From Cyclobacteriaceae bacterium (GTDB lineage Bacteria > Bacteroidota > Bacteroidia > Cytophagales > Cyclobacteriaceae), in NCBI GenBank assembly GCA_028285445.1, contig JANQPQ010000051.1, positions 1-64,000 on the forward strand: 64,000 nt of DNA, in the 5' to 3' direction. Below, in pieces: positions 7,967 through 16,555 of the stretch. The notes under the pieces are model-generated. The model was not told the DNA's origin. It saw nothing but the letters and a program-made list of their open reading frames with translations, and made no database searches. The position numbers and the translations under genes are program-made. The first letter of the stretch is position 1, and the number at the start of each line of letters is the position of its first letter.

Positions 7967-8068
7967 CGTCGTGGTATGAATATAGTAAAATCTGCTGAGA
8001 ACTTTCGGGTGGGGTAACTATAGCATTGTGGAGCCGGTAGCTTTCTTCCAACAAAAAGGACACATACC

Positions 8069-8085
8069 ATACGTATTTCTACTAC
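8069..8085 (-). promoter_or_regulatory. Shared 17-bp motif, copy 2
   Basis: On the minus strand this reads gtagtagaaatacgtat, 16 of 17 bases identical to 4094-4110. It lies between the divergent genes starting at 7887 and 8156. Confidence 0.5.
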
Positions 8086-8090
8086 CCTAC

Positions 8091-8105
8091 CGAAAATAGT
8101 TTTCG
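8091..8105. promoter_or_regulatory. Inverted repeat CGAAAA-TAG-TTTTCG
   Basis: A perfect 6-bp inverted repeat with a 3-bp spacer, 50 bp upstream of the 8156 start and 6 bp from the shared motif. Possible operator; no second copy was noticed. Confidence 0.3.
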
Positions 8106-8155
8106 AATTGAATTGTGATATTTAAGTGGGATAACAAGTCCTTTAGGATTGCAAT

Positions 8156-8605
8156 ATGAACATGAGGATACTAATCGTTGTGATGCTAGTTAGTTACTTC
8201 GCAAATCCCATCAAAGCAGATAATTGCGATGGCGCTACTGCAAAATCTCGAGACGATTTGATTCGTTGCCTCACCATGAATCCATGGATCAGTAGCGCCG
8301 ACCTCGGAACAAGTAAAAAGAAACTTGAACGGCAGATCTACAAATTCTATCAAGATACCTTACCCAACAACCGCTATATACGAAGTGTAGAGATATTTGA
8401 TATTGAGGACGAAGAGAAAACCTCAGAAGGATGGGACATTACGGAGCGTAACGGGCGGTTTCGGCTACGTGTTGGTTTGCTTGTTTCCGCATTGGTTCTA
8501 GAGGATTGTCAAATTAGACTGGAGTTTGATAGCGGCTGTTTATTGCCAGACGAAGGATTTGGCGTATTACTTAAATACACTCTTGATGGGATATCGCAAA
8601 ATTAG
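8156..8605 (+). CDS. Secreted hypothetical protein, first gene of a three-gene overlapping operon
   Basis: 149 residues with a signal peptide (MNMRILIVVMLVSYFANPIKA); the second Met at 8162 is an alternative start. The mature protein contains four cysteines in two spaced pairs, compatible with disulfides in the periplasm. No family recognised. It overlaps the next gene by 20 bp, pointing to coordinated production of all three proteins. Confidence 0.65.
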   Translation: MNMRILIVVMLVSYFANPIKADNCDGATAKSRDDLIRCLTMNPWISSADLGTSKKKLERQIYKFYQDTLPNNRYIRSVEIFDIEDEEKTSEGWDITERNGRFRLRVGLLVSALVLEDCQIRLEFDSGCLLPDEGFGVLLKYTLDGISQN

Positions 8606-9104
8606 AATTGTCGGTCGACACAGACCTCACCAGGAAACTAAAACTTCGAAGGGAAAAGATCTCTATGGATCAATACTGCAGTCTCTCGCCCTTTTGATTT
8701 CTGCAATAGCCTTGATGTTCAGTATTTATCATAGCGCAAGGGTACGAGTAGAATCAGAAAAATCCACGTTTAAAACACAGGTATTCTCCCTGCGATTCTC
8801 CTTGCTTAGGGATTTTATTCAGGACATTGAAGAGTTAAGGGCTGGCGCCAGTGAAGCGCAGATAGATAGTACCCAATTGCCAAAATACTTAGCCTCAATA
8901 AATATGATCAGCAGGGTCTATGATACTGACAGCATTGCCATATATAGCGACAGTCTGCTAGTTTCATTAAGGGATTTTAACGAAGATTCAGACGATTTGA
9001 GAAACATTATAATGCTGGTGAGGCATTCCGACTTGTTAGTAAACCAATGCTACAATGAACTTTATCGTGAAAAATCTTATTTCGATAGTTTGCGTGTTTT
9101 TTAG
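8586..9104 (+). CDS. Single-pass membrane protein with coiled-coil-like domain
   Basis: ATG at 8586 (MGYRKIRIVG) gives 172 residues; an earlier in-frame ATG lies inside the previous gene. A basic N-terminus of about 30 residues precedes one transmembrane helix (LALLISAIALMFSIY). A helical, acidic domain follows, presumably periplasmic or cytoplasmic depending on topology. It overlaps both neighbours (20 and 50 bp). Function unknown. Confidence 0.6.
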   Translation: MGYRKIRIVGRHRPHQETKTSKGKDLYGSILQSLALLISAIALMFSIYHSARVRVESEKSTFKTQVFSLRFSLLRDFIQDIEELRAGASEAQIDSTQLPKYLASINMISRVYDTDSIAIYSDSLLVSLRDFNEDSDDLRNIIMLVRHSDLLVNQCYNELYREKSYFDSLRVF

Positions 9105-9660
9105 TTCCATCACGTGCTTCGGGCAAACCGAAAGCGACAGCTTGGATTCGATATTACAAAAGTTTGAAGACACGGGATTTAGGTGGATTGACGCGGCAAT
9201 ATCGTACCGTACTGGTTATGGATTCTACCAGTTTTCTCAAGGTGATAGTATTATTTCCAGACCGACTGTTAATTTAGGGTTTACAGTCGGGGTACTATTT
9301 CGTTTCAATCAACCTGTAACTAGAAGTGGTTCAATTCAGTATGTACCTAGCCATAACTCGCTTTCTCTAAATTTGGGATTTGAAACCAGGTCTTTTGAAG
9401 ACGACACGCCAGTCGCCTATCCAATCTCAGCTGAATTTGTGAGAAGTCGAGGCACAGTGGAACTTAGTTACGAATTCGGCTATACGGTTACCAGAAACTA
9501 CGAAGAATCAGATAGCCGTTCCGCTTTGTGGAACAGCAACCGCTTTTTCATAATTGTGATTCTTCAATCCATAAGGACACCACTATTCTTATTGGGTTAT
9601 GAATTCGGTGAAGACTTGACTATTCTGAAGTTTGGTGTAGTATTGAGATCTTCGCGCTAG
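9055..9660 (+). CDS. Secreted, probably beta-rich outer-membrane-type protein
   Basis: 201 residues with a signal peptide ending CFGQ. Alternating hydrophobic/polar stretches with frequent Tyr, Phe and Gly (TGYGFYQFSQG, VELSYEFGYTVT, FLLGYEFGEDL) suggest beta strands, perhaps a small barrel. The final strand ends VVLRSSR, without the usual C-terminal aromatic. It overlaps the preceding gene by 50 bp, so the three genes 8156-9660 probably make one envelope-spanning assembly (secreted, inner membrane, outer membrane). That assembly is inference. Confidence 0.6.
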   Translation: MNFIVKNLISIVCVFFSSITCFGQTESDSLDSILQKFEDTGFRWIDAAISYRTGYGFYQFSQGDSIISRPTVNLGFTVGVLFRFNQPVTRSGSIQYVPSHNSLSLNLGFETRSFEDDTPVAYPISAEFVRSRGTVELSYEFGYTVTRNYEESDSRSALWNSNRFFIIVILQSIRTPLFLLGYEFGEDLTILKFGVVLRSSR

Positions 9661-9712
9661 GGCTAATTCCTTCAGAACCACTCTGTCGGAGATCTTTGGC
9701 TTCAACTTGTTT

Positions 9713-11335
9713 TCAACTACCCGTTTTGCGTTGCTTCTCGGTTCTGATTTCCTCTCGAATTCCGGTAAAGAGTTCCTTCCAAGCAGAGAACCGCCACCAG
9801 GGAATACTCACCTCTTTTTCGTCATCGTGAAAACTCCAAATAAATTTCCAAGCAACCAGGACTTTGGAAGTGCCCTCAACTGAGTAGCATTGAAACGCGA
9901 CTACTGACTTATTGCGAAAAACATCTTCTGATCTCAAAAGGTAAGTTGACCCAAAGTTCAAAGGAAGCTCTATACCGTATTGCATGTCTGGCTGATCATT
10001 ACTTGCTTCAGGTGATTGCTGAGGCCAATACCTGGTCTCAAGTACCATCGGCCAAGTACCTTCATCAAGATCTGGTTTTGTAATAGCCAGAGCATCGGAG
10101 AATGGCCCAAATTCTCTTTCTGCGATTTTCTCGATTGGATATGGACCAATCTCCAGTAAAAAAGAATTTGTATATGATCCGGATAAATGTGGCTGGTCCC
10201 ACCTTGATGTCAATGAGATGGGTATAGTGTGACCTCCATGCCTTCTTTCAGCAAAGCAATAGGAGCTGCCACCTTTCTCGACTGCCGGAGCAAGACCAGA
10301 CCCCTTCGGCACGAGCAGAAAAAGTCCAGCTCCTGTGCATTCGAGCAAAGATGTAAATTGGCCCTCAAACTCATCTGCCCTAAGAGCAATTGGTGGCGTG
10401 TATTCTTCCTGCGCATATTTTGTTCTTAAGCTGGTAAGAAGATTCCAGTCAGGTCCATGCACGATCTTCATCCATCGCGGAATCGCCATCTTTGTGATAC
10501 GCCACATTTTCCTATAGCGTATTTTTTTTAGTGCTGTCATTAACAGCCATCCAGGGTTCCTTCTCCTTGCCCTCATCATATCCATTTGATCCAATACAAA
10601 TCTCACTTTTTCACTTTGAAGAAGATCATTGCTTGAAGGGGGGCTTTGTTTCTCATATTCCCATAGAGCCATATAACTCACCACTATATCCGTTTTCTGA
10701 AGCGCCTTTTTCCACCTAAATCGGGCTATAAACGTCATTGCCAGAAGGAAGAAAAACAAATACAACAGGGATATCGAAGAGATTGAGTACCTAGCTCCCT
10801 GAAAAAGCCAAAGGCCAACTACCAATAGGAACAAAACCAATGTTCCGTAGGACTGCAGCCAAACAACCTGCTCGTCTTCTAGGCTCTTATATGGAGGTGT
10901 TTGATTAGTCTCAAGAAACTCCTGTCGATAATCGTAAACTAAATCGCTCAACCGCTGGTGAATTGCGGACAGCTCCGGCTCTGTCTTAAGTACCTTACAG
11001 GCCTTTCTAATCAATGTTTTGTTTGAGAACCTGCGGTATCTTAACCTTATAACGGGCAGCTTTAAAATGATAGCGATTAGCCCCTGGATAATTAATAGGT
11101 AGGCAATTAATAGAAATGTGAGTACATACCAGAGCTCCAATGTCAAGTCAGCCCAAGCCAAAGCCGAGTCAAATCTAGTTTTCCAATTATCCCATATTGA
11201 TAATTCTCCACTAATGAACTTGGGGTCAATGATATAGATGTTTAGGATTGCAATGAAAGCAAAGTGCACAACCATTATCGGCAAGTATTTGCGTATGATA
11301 GCAATTACCTCGTCCACTAATTTTATTGGGCTCAT
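9713..11335 (-). CDS. Large membrane protein with cytosolic C-terminal domain, unknown function
   Basis: 540 residues. About four transmembrane helices lie in the first 220 residues (near 18-35, 66-90, 163-180, 185-203). A hydrophilic domain of about 300 residues, rich in Trp and aromatics, follows. No catalytic motif is apparent. It is monocistronic, converges with 8156-9660, and diverges from 11528 across a region holding the shared 17-bp motif. Confidence 0.65.
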   Translation of the reverse strand: MSPIKLVDEVIAIIRKYLPIMVVHFAFIAILNIYIIDPKFISGELSIWDNWKTRFDSALAWADLTLELWYVLTFLLIAYLLIIQGLIAIILKLPVIRLRYRRFSNKTLIRKACKVLKTEPELSAIHQRLSDLVYDYRQEFLETNQTPPYKSLEDEQVVWLQSYGTLVLFLLVVGLWLFQGARYSISSISLLYLFFFLLAMTFIARFRWKKALQKTDIVVSYMALWEYEKQSPPSSNDLLQSEKVRFVLDQMDMMRARRRNPGWLLMTALKKIRYRKMWRITKMAIPRWMKIVHGPDWNLLTSLRTKYAQEEYTPPIALRADEFEGQFTSLLECTGAGLFLLVPKGSGLAPAVEKGGSSYCFAERRHGGHTIPISLTSRWDQPHLSGSYTNSFLLEIGPYPIEKIAEREFGPFSDALAITKPDLDEGTWPMVLETRYWPQQSPEASNDQPDMQYGIELPLNFGSTYLLRSEDVFRNKSVVAFQCYSVEGTSKVLVAWKFIWSFHDDEKEVSIPWWRFSAWKELFTGIREEIRTEKQRKTGS

Positions 11336-11423
11336 TCTGCAAATGGTGGTTGCATAAGACTTCTTCCTTCAGTGCCTTCAATTTGGAACTTAGGCAATTT
11401 CTTTTAGGGACCCGTAGTATCAC

Positions 11424-11464
11424 ATAGTATAAATACCTACTCTGACAGTAGTATTTCTACGTAT
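11424..11464. promoter_or_regulatory. Shared motif, copy 3, with a second degenerate copy
   Basis: The sequence gtagtatttctacgtat (11448-11464) has the GTAGTA and ACGTAT half-sites. Eight bases upstream, 11424-11440 (atagtataaatacctac) matches the 4094 copy at 14 of 17 positions. Both lie between the divergent genes starting at 11335 and 11528. Confidence 0.45.
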
Positions 11465-11527
11465 CACCTTCACCACGTCCAAGACACGATTCCCTTTCTT
11501 TCAGTGTAAAAAACAACCACTTGAATT

Positions 11528-12355
11528 ATGGAAAGACTTGTAAATCGTGCTAGGGCATGTATGAATGTATTGCTCATACTAAACATCGTTGCTGTTTGGA
11601 TTGTGATAGACCCAGGGCCACATTTCTCCGATTGGATAGCAGATGAGTTGTACTACGATTATGTGAAGGCATTTCAAAGTGAAATGCCGGATTCAAGTTT
11701 CTTATCCTACCCTCATCAGCCAATAGGTGTCATGACAATTAAAGATTTCATTCAACTTCTAGATAGTCTGGAGGATAAATTGTTGTTTACAGGATTGGGA
11801 TCAGAGAGAATGATTGATTTATTTGACAGAACAGCGATAATGAAAGCCAGGCTTCTTGCTGCAGAGGATCAAAACTTTACATTGCAAGAGTACAGCGCAA
11901 AACTAGAGGCACGACCAATGACTAATAAGCTCTTAGGGTTTGAAATCAGGAGACCTACTTTCTTCAGAGTCTACGGCCTAGCTTCTTCAATAATAATTCT
12001 CTATTTGCTGTCGGTGCAAAGAAGTATAATTCACCTCTATAAAAATGGTATTAGGGTAGCCGATCTTCAAGGCTTTATTATGTACCAGCCAAACCTGATT
12101 GCATTTACGCTTTCCATTGCTTGGGTGCATCTTCCTGCGATTTTTTATCTGTATATCATATACAGTGTCGATGGCAGGCTTGACCTGTTAGTGTTGGAAC
12201 CTAGCGAGATCTGGCTTATATATAGCTGCCTAGCAATTTCCATGTTAGTAGGAAGTTGGATATTAATTGAGGCAGCGGTCTTCAGAAGCAGGATATTTAT
12301 GGACTTTAACAGGGCCAAGGAAGTGATTCGCTCCAGGTACAAATCGGATCATTAG
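11528..12355 (+). CDS. Polytopic membrane protein, 275 aa, unknown function
   Basis: One N-terminal transmembrane helix (about 13-30), a soluble loop of about 120 residues probably outside the cytoplasm, then three more helices in the C-terminal half. No family recognised. It ends 4 bp into the convergent HTH gene (12352-12807). The shared 17-bp motif lies 64 bp upstream, tying its control to the other accessory genes. Confidence 0.6.
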   Translation: MERLVNRARACMNVLLILNIVAVWIVIDPGPHFSDWIADELYYDYVKAFQSEMPDSSFLSYPHQPIGVMTIKDFIQLLDSLEDKLLFTGLGSERMIDLFDRTAIMKARLLAAEDQNFTLQEYSAKLEARPMTNKLLGFEIRRPTFFRVYGLASSIIILYLLSVQRSIIHLYKNGIRVADLQGFIMYQPNLIAFTLSIAWVHLPAIFYLYIIYSVDGRLDLLVLEPSEIWLIYSCLAISMLVGSWILIEAAVFRSRIFMDFNRAKEVIRSRYKSDH

Positions 12356-12807
12356 TTCTCCTTAAGCCCTTTCAATTCTCTACGAAGGTTGGCGTTGGTC
12401 TCCTTGAGTTCTTCAATGTGGTTGTTTTTTTCGTCAAGTAAGGACTTGTATTCATCTACTTGCCTCTTATACATCTCAAGGAGTTTCTCATCCCCTTCCA
12501 CCATCATTTGTAGCTCTTTATTTTGGGCCTTTAAGGTATTAATGTAATCAGCTTGCAGAGTCTCATATTTGGTGCTGGGTTCTGCCACTTGCGAGACCTC
12601 CATTGGGTCATAGTTGTCACTTTGAAAGAAGTTGTCTGGCAATTTGTATCGCAATTGTACTTGCTTCTTCAATCTGGAGGTGAGTACCTCCCTCTTGAAA
12701 ATGTCGTATAAGTTCTGCGGTGACACATCAAGGTGCTTCGCAACGGCGCTCTTTTTGAGCCCTTGAGATTCTATAAACTCTTTGAATCGTCCTCCTTCGT
12801 GTATCAC
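12352..12807 (-). CDS. HTH repressor-like protein with C-terminal coiled coil
   Basis: 151 residues. The N-terminus (FKEFIESQGLKKSAVAKHLD, then VSPQNLYDIFKRE) is a helix-turn-helix of the Cro/CI type. Residues about 75-150 form an uninterrupted coiled coil likely to mediate oligomerisation. There is no peptidase domain, so SOS-type self-cleavage is not expected. It diverges from a small Cro-like gene and the replication genes, with a palindromic operator-like sequence between, as in phage and satellite control regions. Confidence 0.7.
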   Translation of the reverse strand: MIHEGGRFKEFIESQGLKKSAVAKHLDVSPQNLYDIFKREVLTSRLKKQVQLRYKLPDNFFQSDNYDPMEVSQVAEPSTKYETLQADYINTLKAQNKELQMMVEGDEKLLEMYKRQVDEYKSLLDEKNNHIEELKETNANLRRELKGLKEN

Positions 12808-12864
12808 TTTTCTAATGAGTCCTTGTAAAGCAAATTATAAAATAACTAACCTATTAGATATTTA

Positions 12865-12894
12865 TGTCAAATTATTTGATAAATACATCAAATA
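12865..12894. promoter_or_regulatory. Operator-like inverted repeats between repressor and Cro-like gene
   Basis: TATTTGAT (12873-12880) and ATCAAATA (12887-12894) form a perfect 8-bp inverted repeat with a 6-bp spacer. An overlapping TGTCAAAT (12865-12872) makes a near-perfect repeat with ATTTGATA (12874-12881). Three phased half-sites in a divergent HTH-gene region are typical of a repressor operator. Confidence 0.55.
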
Positions 12895-12932
12895 TCGAAA
12901 TGATTGTATCAGTTAATTTGTATTAAATATAG

Positions 12933-13178
12933 ATGAATATGGATAATTCACCAGCCCACTTACTCAAGGAAAAGTACCGACTCCAGAATGCCATCAAGCA
13001 ACGGCAAATAAGGGATAAGTTCTCCGAGAGCTTTGGGACTTCAAATGACACAACCTTCTACAACGTCTTAAATAATAGAGTTGATCTAAAAGTCTCCCAC
13101 CTACTATTCTTTGCCAGGGCATTTAATGAGTCAAATCCAATGTTGTTATTAAGTCAGGTTGGAGAAGCAACATGTTGA
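12933..13178 (+). CDS. Small HTH/Cro-like protein
   Basis: 81 residues, basic N-terminus, with a predicted helical segment (QIRDKFSESFGTSNDTTFYNVLNN) spaced like a helix-turn-helix and a following hydrophobic helix. It is the first gene of the rightward replication operon, opposite the repressor-like gene. It overlaps the next gene by 7 bp. The assignment rests mainly on position. Confidence 0.5.
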   Translation: MNMDNSPAHLLKEKYRLQNAIKQRQIRDKFSESFGTSNDTTFYNVLNNRVDLKVSHLLFFARAFNESNPMLLLSQVGEATC

Positions 13179-13396
13179 ATCCGCAAAACCAATTCAACCG
13201 ATTGGACCTGATATTGGTCAAATATCGTGGAGCAATAGGGATACATAAGTTAAAGCAAATATCCCCAAGTGCATTTCCCGAGATAGAGCCCTCCGAATTA
13301 TCTGATGATATCTTGGACCTTTGGCATCAACTGGAAAACTCCATTCCCACAGAATTCGAGAAAGAAATATCCAGACTACTCCCGAACACACTTTAG
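13172..13396 (+). CDS. Small acidic hypothetical protein, 74 aa
   Basis: No recognised domain. ATG at 13172 overlaps the end of the preceding gene (ATGTTGA), consistent with coupled translation. Composition is helical and acidic. It is part of the four-gene operon leading to the primase-helicase. Confidence 0.5.
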   Translation: MLNPQNQFNRLDLILVKYRGAIGIHKLKQISPSAFPEIEPSELSDDILDLWHQLENSIPTEFEKEISRLLPNTL

Positions 13397-13415
13397 AACT
13401 TAAAGACAATTTGAG

Positions 13416-13613
13416 ATGATAGATATCCTAGATATGCTGGATGAAATAATACGGCTCATGCGTGAGCCCACCGATAAGAAAAAGGTGGCCCAACTTAAAA
13501 TCCTAGAGGAGAGAGTTGCATACTTGAAATCCCAATACCTAAAACTTTCCAATGAATTGAGGGAGAGCTATGAGGCCTTTCGTAGCCTAAGGACTTCGGA
13601 AAATGATAAGTAA
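13416..13613 (+). CDS. Small coiled-coil protein, 65 aa
   Basis: Predicted as one long amphipathic helix (heptads from LDEIIRLM through YLKLSNELRESYEAF). It ends 11 bp into the primase-helicase gene. A structural or accessory role in replication initiation is possible but unsupported. Confidence 0.5.
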   Translation: MIDILDMLDEIIRLMREPTDKKKVAQLKILEERVAYLKSQYLKLSNELRESYEAFRSLRTSENDK

Positions 13614-16554
13614 CAATTGTATTGACAAAGTAAGGGATATTGATATCGTACAGGTTATTTCACCCTACATAACTGATCTTAAAAAGGTGGGTAGCAACTA
13701 CAAGGCATTCACCCCATTTGGCAATGAGAAAACACCATCCTTCACCGTCAACCAACAGAAGCAATTCTTTTATTGCTTCAGCACCGGCATAGGGGGTGAT
13801 GCGATATCATTTGTGATGGAAAAGAAACAGTGCCCGTTTATGGATGCGGTGACCACTATTGCCAAGGATCATGGGATCACAATTGAATATGACTCTGAGG
13901 TAACTGAGGAACAGAGAGCACAAAAGGCCGATTATTTAAAACTGAATCAGGCAGTTCTTAGGAGCTACCAAAAGCAATTACTTGATGCAGGCAACAACGC
14001 AATTGAGTTCTTGTTCGGAGGTAGCTTCAATTCAATTCGAGAAGGTAAAAGTTTCACACTGGAATCTGTGCTGCAATGGCAACTTGGGTATGCTCCTAAC
14101 TCCTGGGATTTTATCACTAAGAAATGTGAAAGAAGCAACACAGTTGAAGAGGCGGCTGAGCTTGGAATCCTATCCAAAAAGGGCTCAAAGACTTTCGACT
14201 TTCTGAGGGAGAGAATCGTATTCCCCATTCATAACCATCTCGGTCAACTGGTGGCTTTTGGTGGAAGGAATATTGGCCATGTTAGCGAGTCACCAAAGTA
14301 TATAAATAGTCCTCAGAGCTCACTATATGACAAGAGCCAAGTATTATATGGGCTTTGGCAGAGTGCCCAAGCAATCCGAACAAAGGGCTACGTCATTTTG
14401 ACTGAGGGATATACGGATGTTATTAGCTGTCACCAGTATGGTTTGAACAATACCGTTGCAAGTTGTGGCACTGCTCTCCAGAAGGGGCACGCTACGTTAT
14501 TGAAGAAATATACAAACAAGGTAACGGTTATGTATGATGGCGATGTAGCTGGACACAAGGCCTCGCTTCGGAGTATTAACATACTGGCGCAAGAGGGCTT
14601 GTTGGTTAGTATCTGCCAATTACCAGGAGGTCATGATCCTGATAGCTTTGTTCGTTCACACCCTAATGCGATCGAGTACTTGCGAAACAAATCTATAGAT
14701 GGAGTTCAGTATCTCACAAATAAATTGCAGAGTGAAGTTGATGACCCTATTACCAGAAGCAATAACTTCCAGATAATTGCCAACACCATATCGAAGTATG
14801 ACCAACCAGTAATTAGAGAGGACTATGCGAAGTGGGTTGCTCGCAACTACGACTTAAGCAAATCGGTAATGACGAAACTTGTGGACGAGGCTGTGAAGAA
14901 AGGGAAAGTTACTAGCAATGGCCACAAGAATGGGGCTAAGAAGAACAGGGTAATTGAACTGGACAATCCAACGGTCTATCCCTTCTTTGAAGAGAAATTT
15001 GACGACAATGATGCTCTGAAAGAGATCAAGATTAATCGATTTCGTTTTGTGCAGCTGCTAGGAAGCTTTGGTTACACCAGGCACGAAATCAATAATGATG
15101 CAACAACATTTGTTCGAATTAAGGACAATGTGATCAAGCATACTCACAAAGATGAGATTATTGACCATTTTGAGAAGTTCCTACGAACGGAATATGATTT
15201 CGATGGAGCGGGGTGTACAGCGGTTGACTACGAAAGTTTGATAAACAAATTCTATTCTGGCCTGGGATCGTTTTTCAGCAAGGATCTATTCAACAGAGTG
15301 CGAACTGAACAACAGATAGTGTTCAATCAAGATGGCCAGGATACCATCTACCTGTATTATAGAAATGGGTTTGTAAGGATAACAGGGGATGGCTACAAGT
15401 TACTCGATTATGCTGCTATGGAGGGTTCAGTTTGGGAGGACCAACTTCTGGAGCGTGACTTCAAAATAGCTGAAGTTGCAGGGCTTAAGTTCGCAGACAG
15501 CGAAGCGAAGAAGCCGCGGAAAGAAATTGAAGGGGGCATTTTTGCGGATTTCGTCTTTCGGATAGCTAATGAGGACCTGGAGAGGTTCCAATCATTGTGC
15601 TCAATTATAGGCTACTTAATGCACGACTATTATGATTATAAGCTTAAGGCTGTCAACCTAACAGACAGCAGCTTATCCGATGAAGCAGATGGGAGGTCAG
15701 GAAAAACAATGTTGTGCAAGATCATTGGATGGGTCAGGAGTTATTGCGAGATAAATGGCAAGAATTTCAATGCAGCTGATAAGAACAAGTACGAAGATGC
15801 GAAACCAGGCACGCAGTTCCTGCATATAAATGATGTAAGAAGTAAAGGTGTCAACAAGTTCGATTTTGAAGACATTTTCAATGATGTGACTGAGGGTATA
15901 ATCGTAAATCAAAAATATATGAAGCCGTTTAGGCATAGGGCCAAGATGGCTATATCCAGCAATAACCCCATAAACATCGTTGGAGGTTCGCAACGTGATA
16001 GGGTGATTGAGTTTGAGTTAAGTGGCTACTTCAGCGCCGACCATAGCCCGGAGCAGGAGTATGGGAGCTGGTTTGGCAGGGATTGGGATGAAAAGGAATG
16101 GTCAAAGTTCGACAACTTTATGTGCTACTGTGGCCAGACTTTTCTTAAGCATGGTATCCTAAAGCCCGGCACAATCAACCTGGAGGAAAGAAAGCTTATC
16201 AAATTCACATCCCACGAATTCCTTGAGTTTATAAGAGAGGTTGATTCCAATTTGAAGTCCAGTGGCTATCCCTTCGTTGGATACATAGGCAATACTGATC
16301 ATGCCTCACCAATTCCAAACGGCATCATTGATTTTGAATTTGATAAGAAGAAATTCTATGAGAAGTTCACGGAGTTCTACTCAGATTACAACAACCATAG
16401 ATGGTTTACCCAAAATCTCTTCACTAAATGGTTGAAGTTATATGCAGAGCTTCACCTTGGAATAAAGCAACCACAGCAAAGACGAAGTGATGGGAAGTCA
16501 ATGTTTCTATTTAAGGAAGAATCTACCTTAAATCTTTTTAGTAAAAAGGAATAG
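13603..16554 (+). CDS. Mobile-element primase-helicase (DnaG/Toprim plus SF3/D5-like helicase)
   Basis: 983 residues. Residues 28-90 match the DnaG zinc-binding region (GSNYKAFTPFGNEKTPSF), but the CPFH and CFGC ligands are replaced (TPFG, CFST), so zinc is probably not bound. Residues about 250-345 are a Toprim domain (LTEGYTDV, then MYDGDVAGHKAS). The C-terminal half has a Walker A-like DGRSGKT near residue 697, an FLHINDV strand, and SSNNPINIVGG followed by QRDRVIEFEL, as in superfamily 3/D5 helicases. Such fusions replicate phages, satellites and plasmids. An iteron array begins 2 bp after the stop. Confidence 0.8.
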   Translation: MISNNCIDKVRDIDIVQVISPYITDLKKVGSNYKAFTPFGNEKTPSFTVNQQKQFFYCFSTGIGGDAISFVMEKKQCPFMDAVTTIAKDHGITIEYDSEVTEEQRAQKADYLKLNQAVLRSYQKQLLDAGNNAIEFLFGGSFNSIREGKSFTLESVLQWQLGYAPNSWDFITKKCERSNTVEEAAELGILSKKGSKTFDFLRERIVFPIHNHLGQLVAFGGRNIGHVSESPKYINSPQSSLYDKSQVLYGLWQSAQAIRTKGYVILTEGYTDVISCHQYGLNNTVASCGTALQKGHATLLKKYTNKVTVMYDGDVAGHKASLRSINILAQEGLLVSICQLPGGHDPDSFVRSHPNAIEYLRNKSIDGVQYLTNKLQSEVDDPITRSNNFQIIANTISKYDQPVIREDYAKWVARNYDLSKSVMTKLVDEAVKKGKVTSNGHKNGAKKNRVIELDNPTVYPFFEEKFDDNDALKEIKINRFRFVQLLGSFGYTRHEINNDATTFVRIKDNVIKHTHKDEIIDHFEKFLRTEYDFDGAGCTAVDYESLINKFYSGLGSFFSKDLFNRVRTEQQIVFNQDGQDTIYLYYRNGFVRITGDGYKLLDYAAMEGSVWEDQLLERDFKIAEVAGLKFADSEAKKPRKEIEGGIFADFVFRIANEDLERFQSLCSIIGYLMHDYYDYKLKAVNLTDSSLSDEADGRSGKTMLCKIIGWVRSYCEINGKNFNAADKNKYEDAKPGTQFLHINDVRSKGVNKFDFEDIFNDVTEGIIVNQKYMKPFRHRAKMAISSNNPINIVGGSQRDRVIEFELSGYFSADHSPEQEYGSWFGRDWDEKEWSKFDNFMCYCGQTFLKHGILKPGTINLEERKLIKFTSHEFLEFIREVDSNLKSSGYPFVGYIGNTDHASPIPNGIIDFEFDKKKFYEKFTEFYSDYNNHRWFTQNLFTKWLKLYAELHLGIKQPQQRRSDGKSMFLFKEESTLNLFSKKE

Positions 16555-16555
16555 A

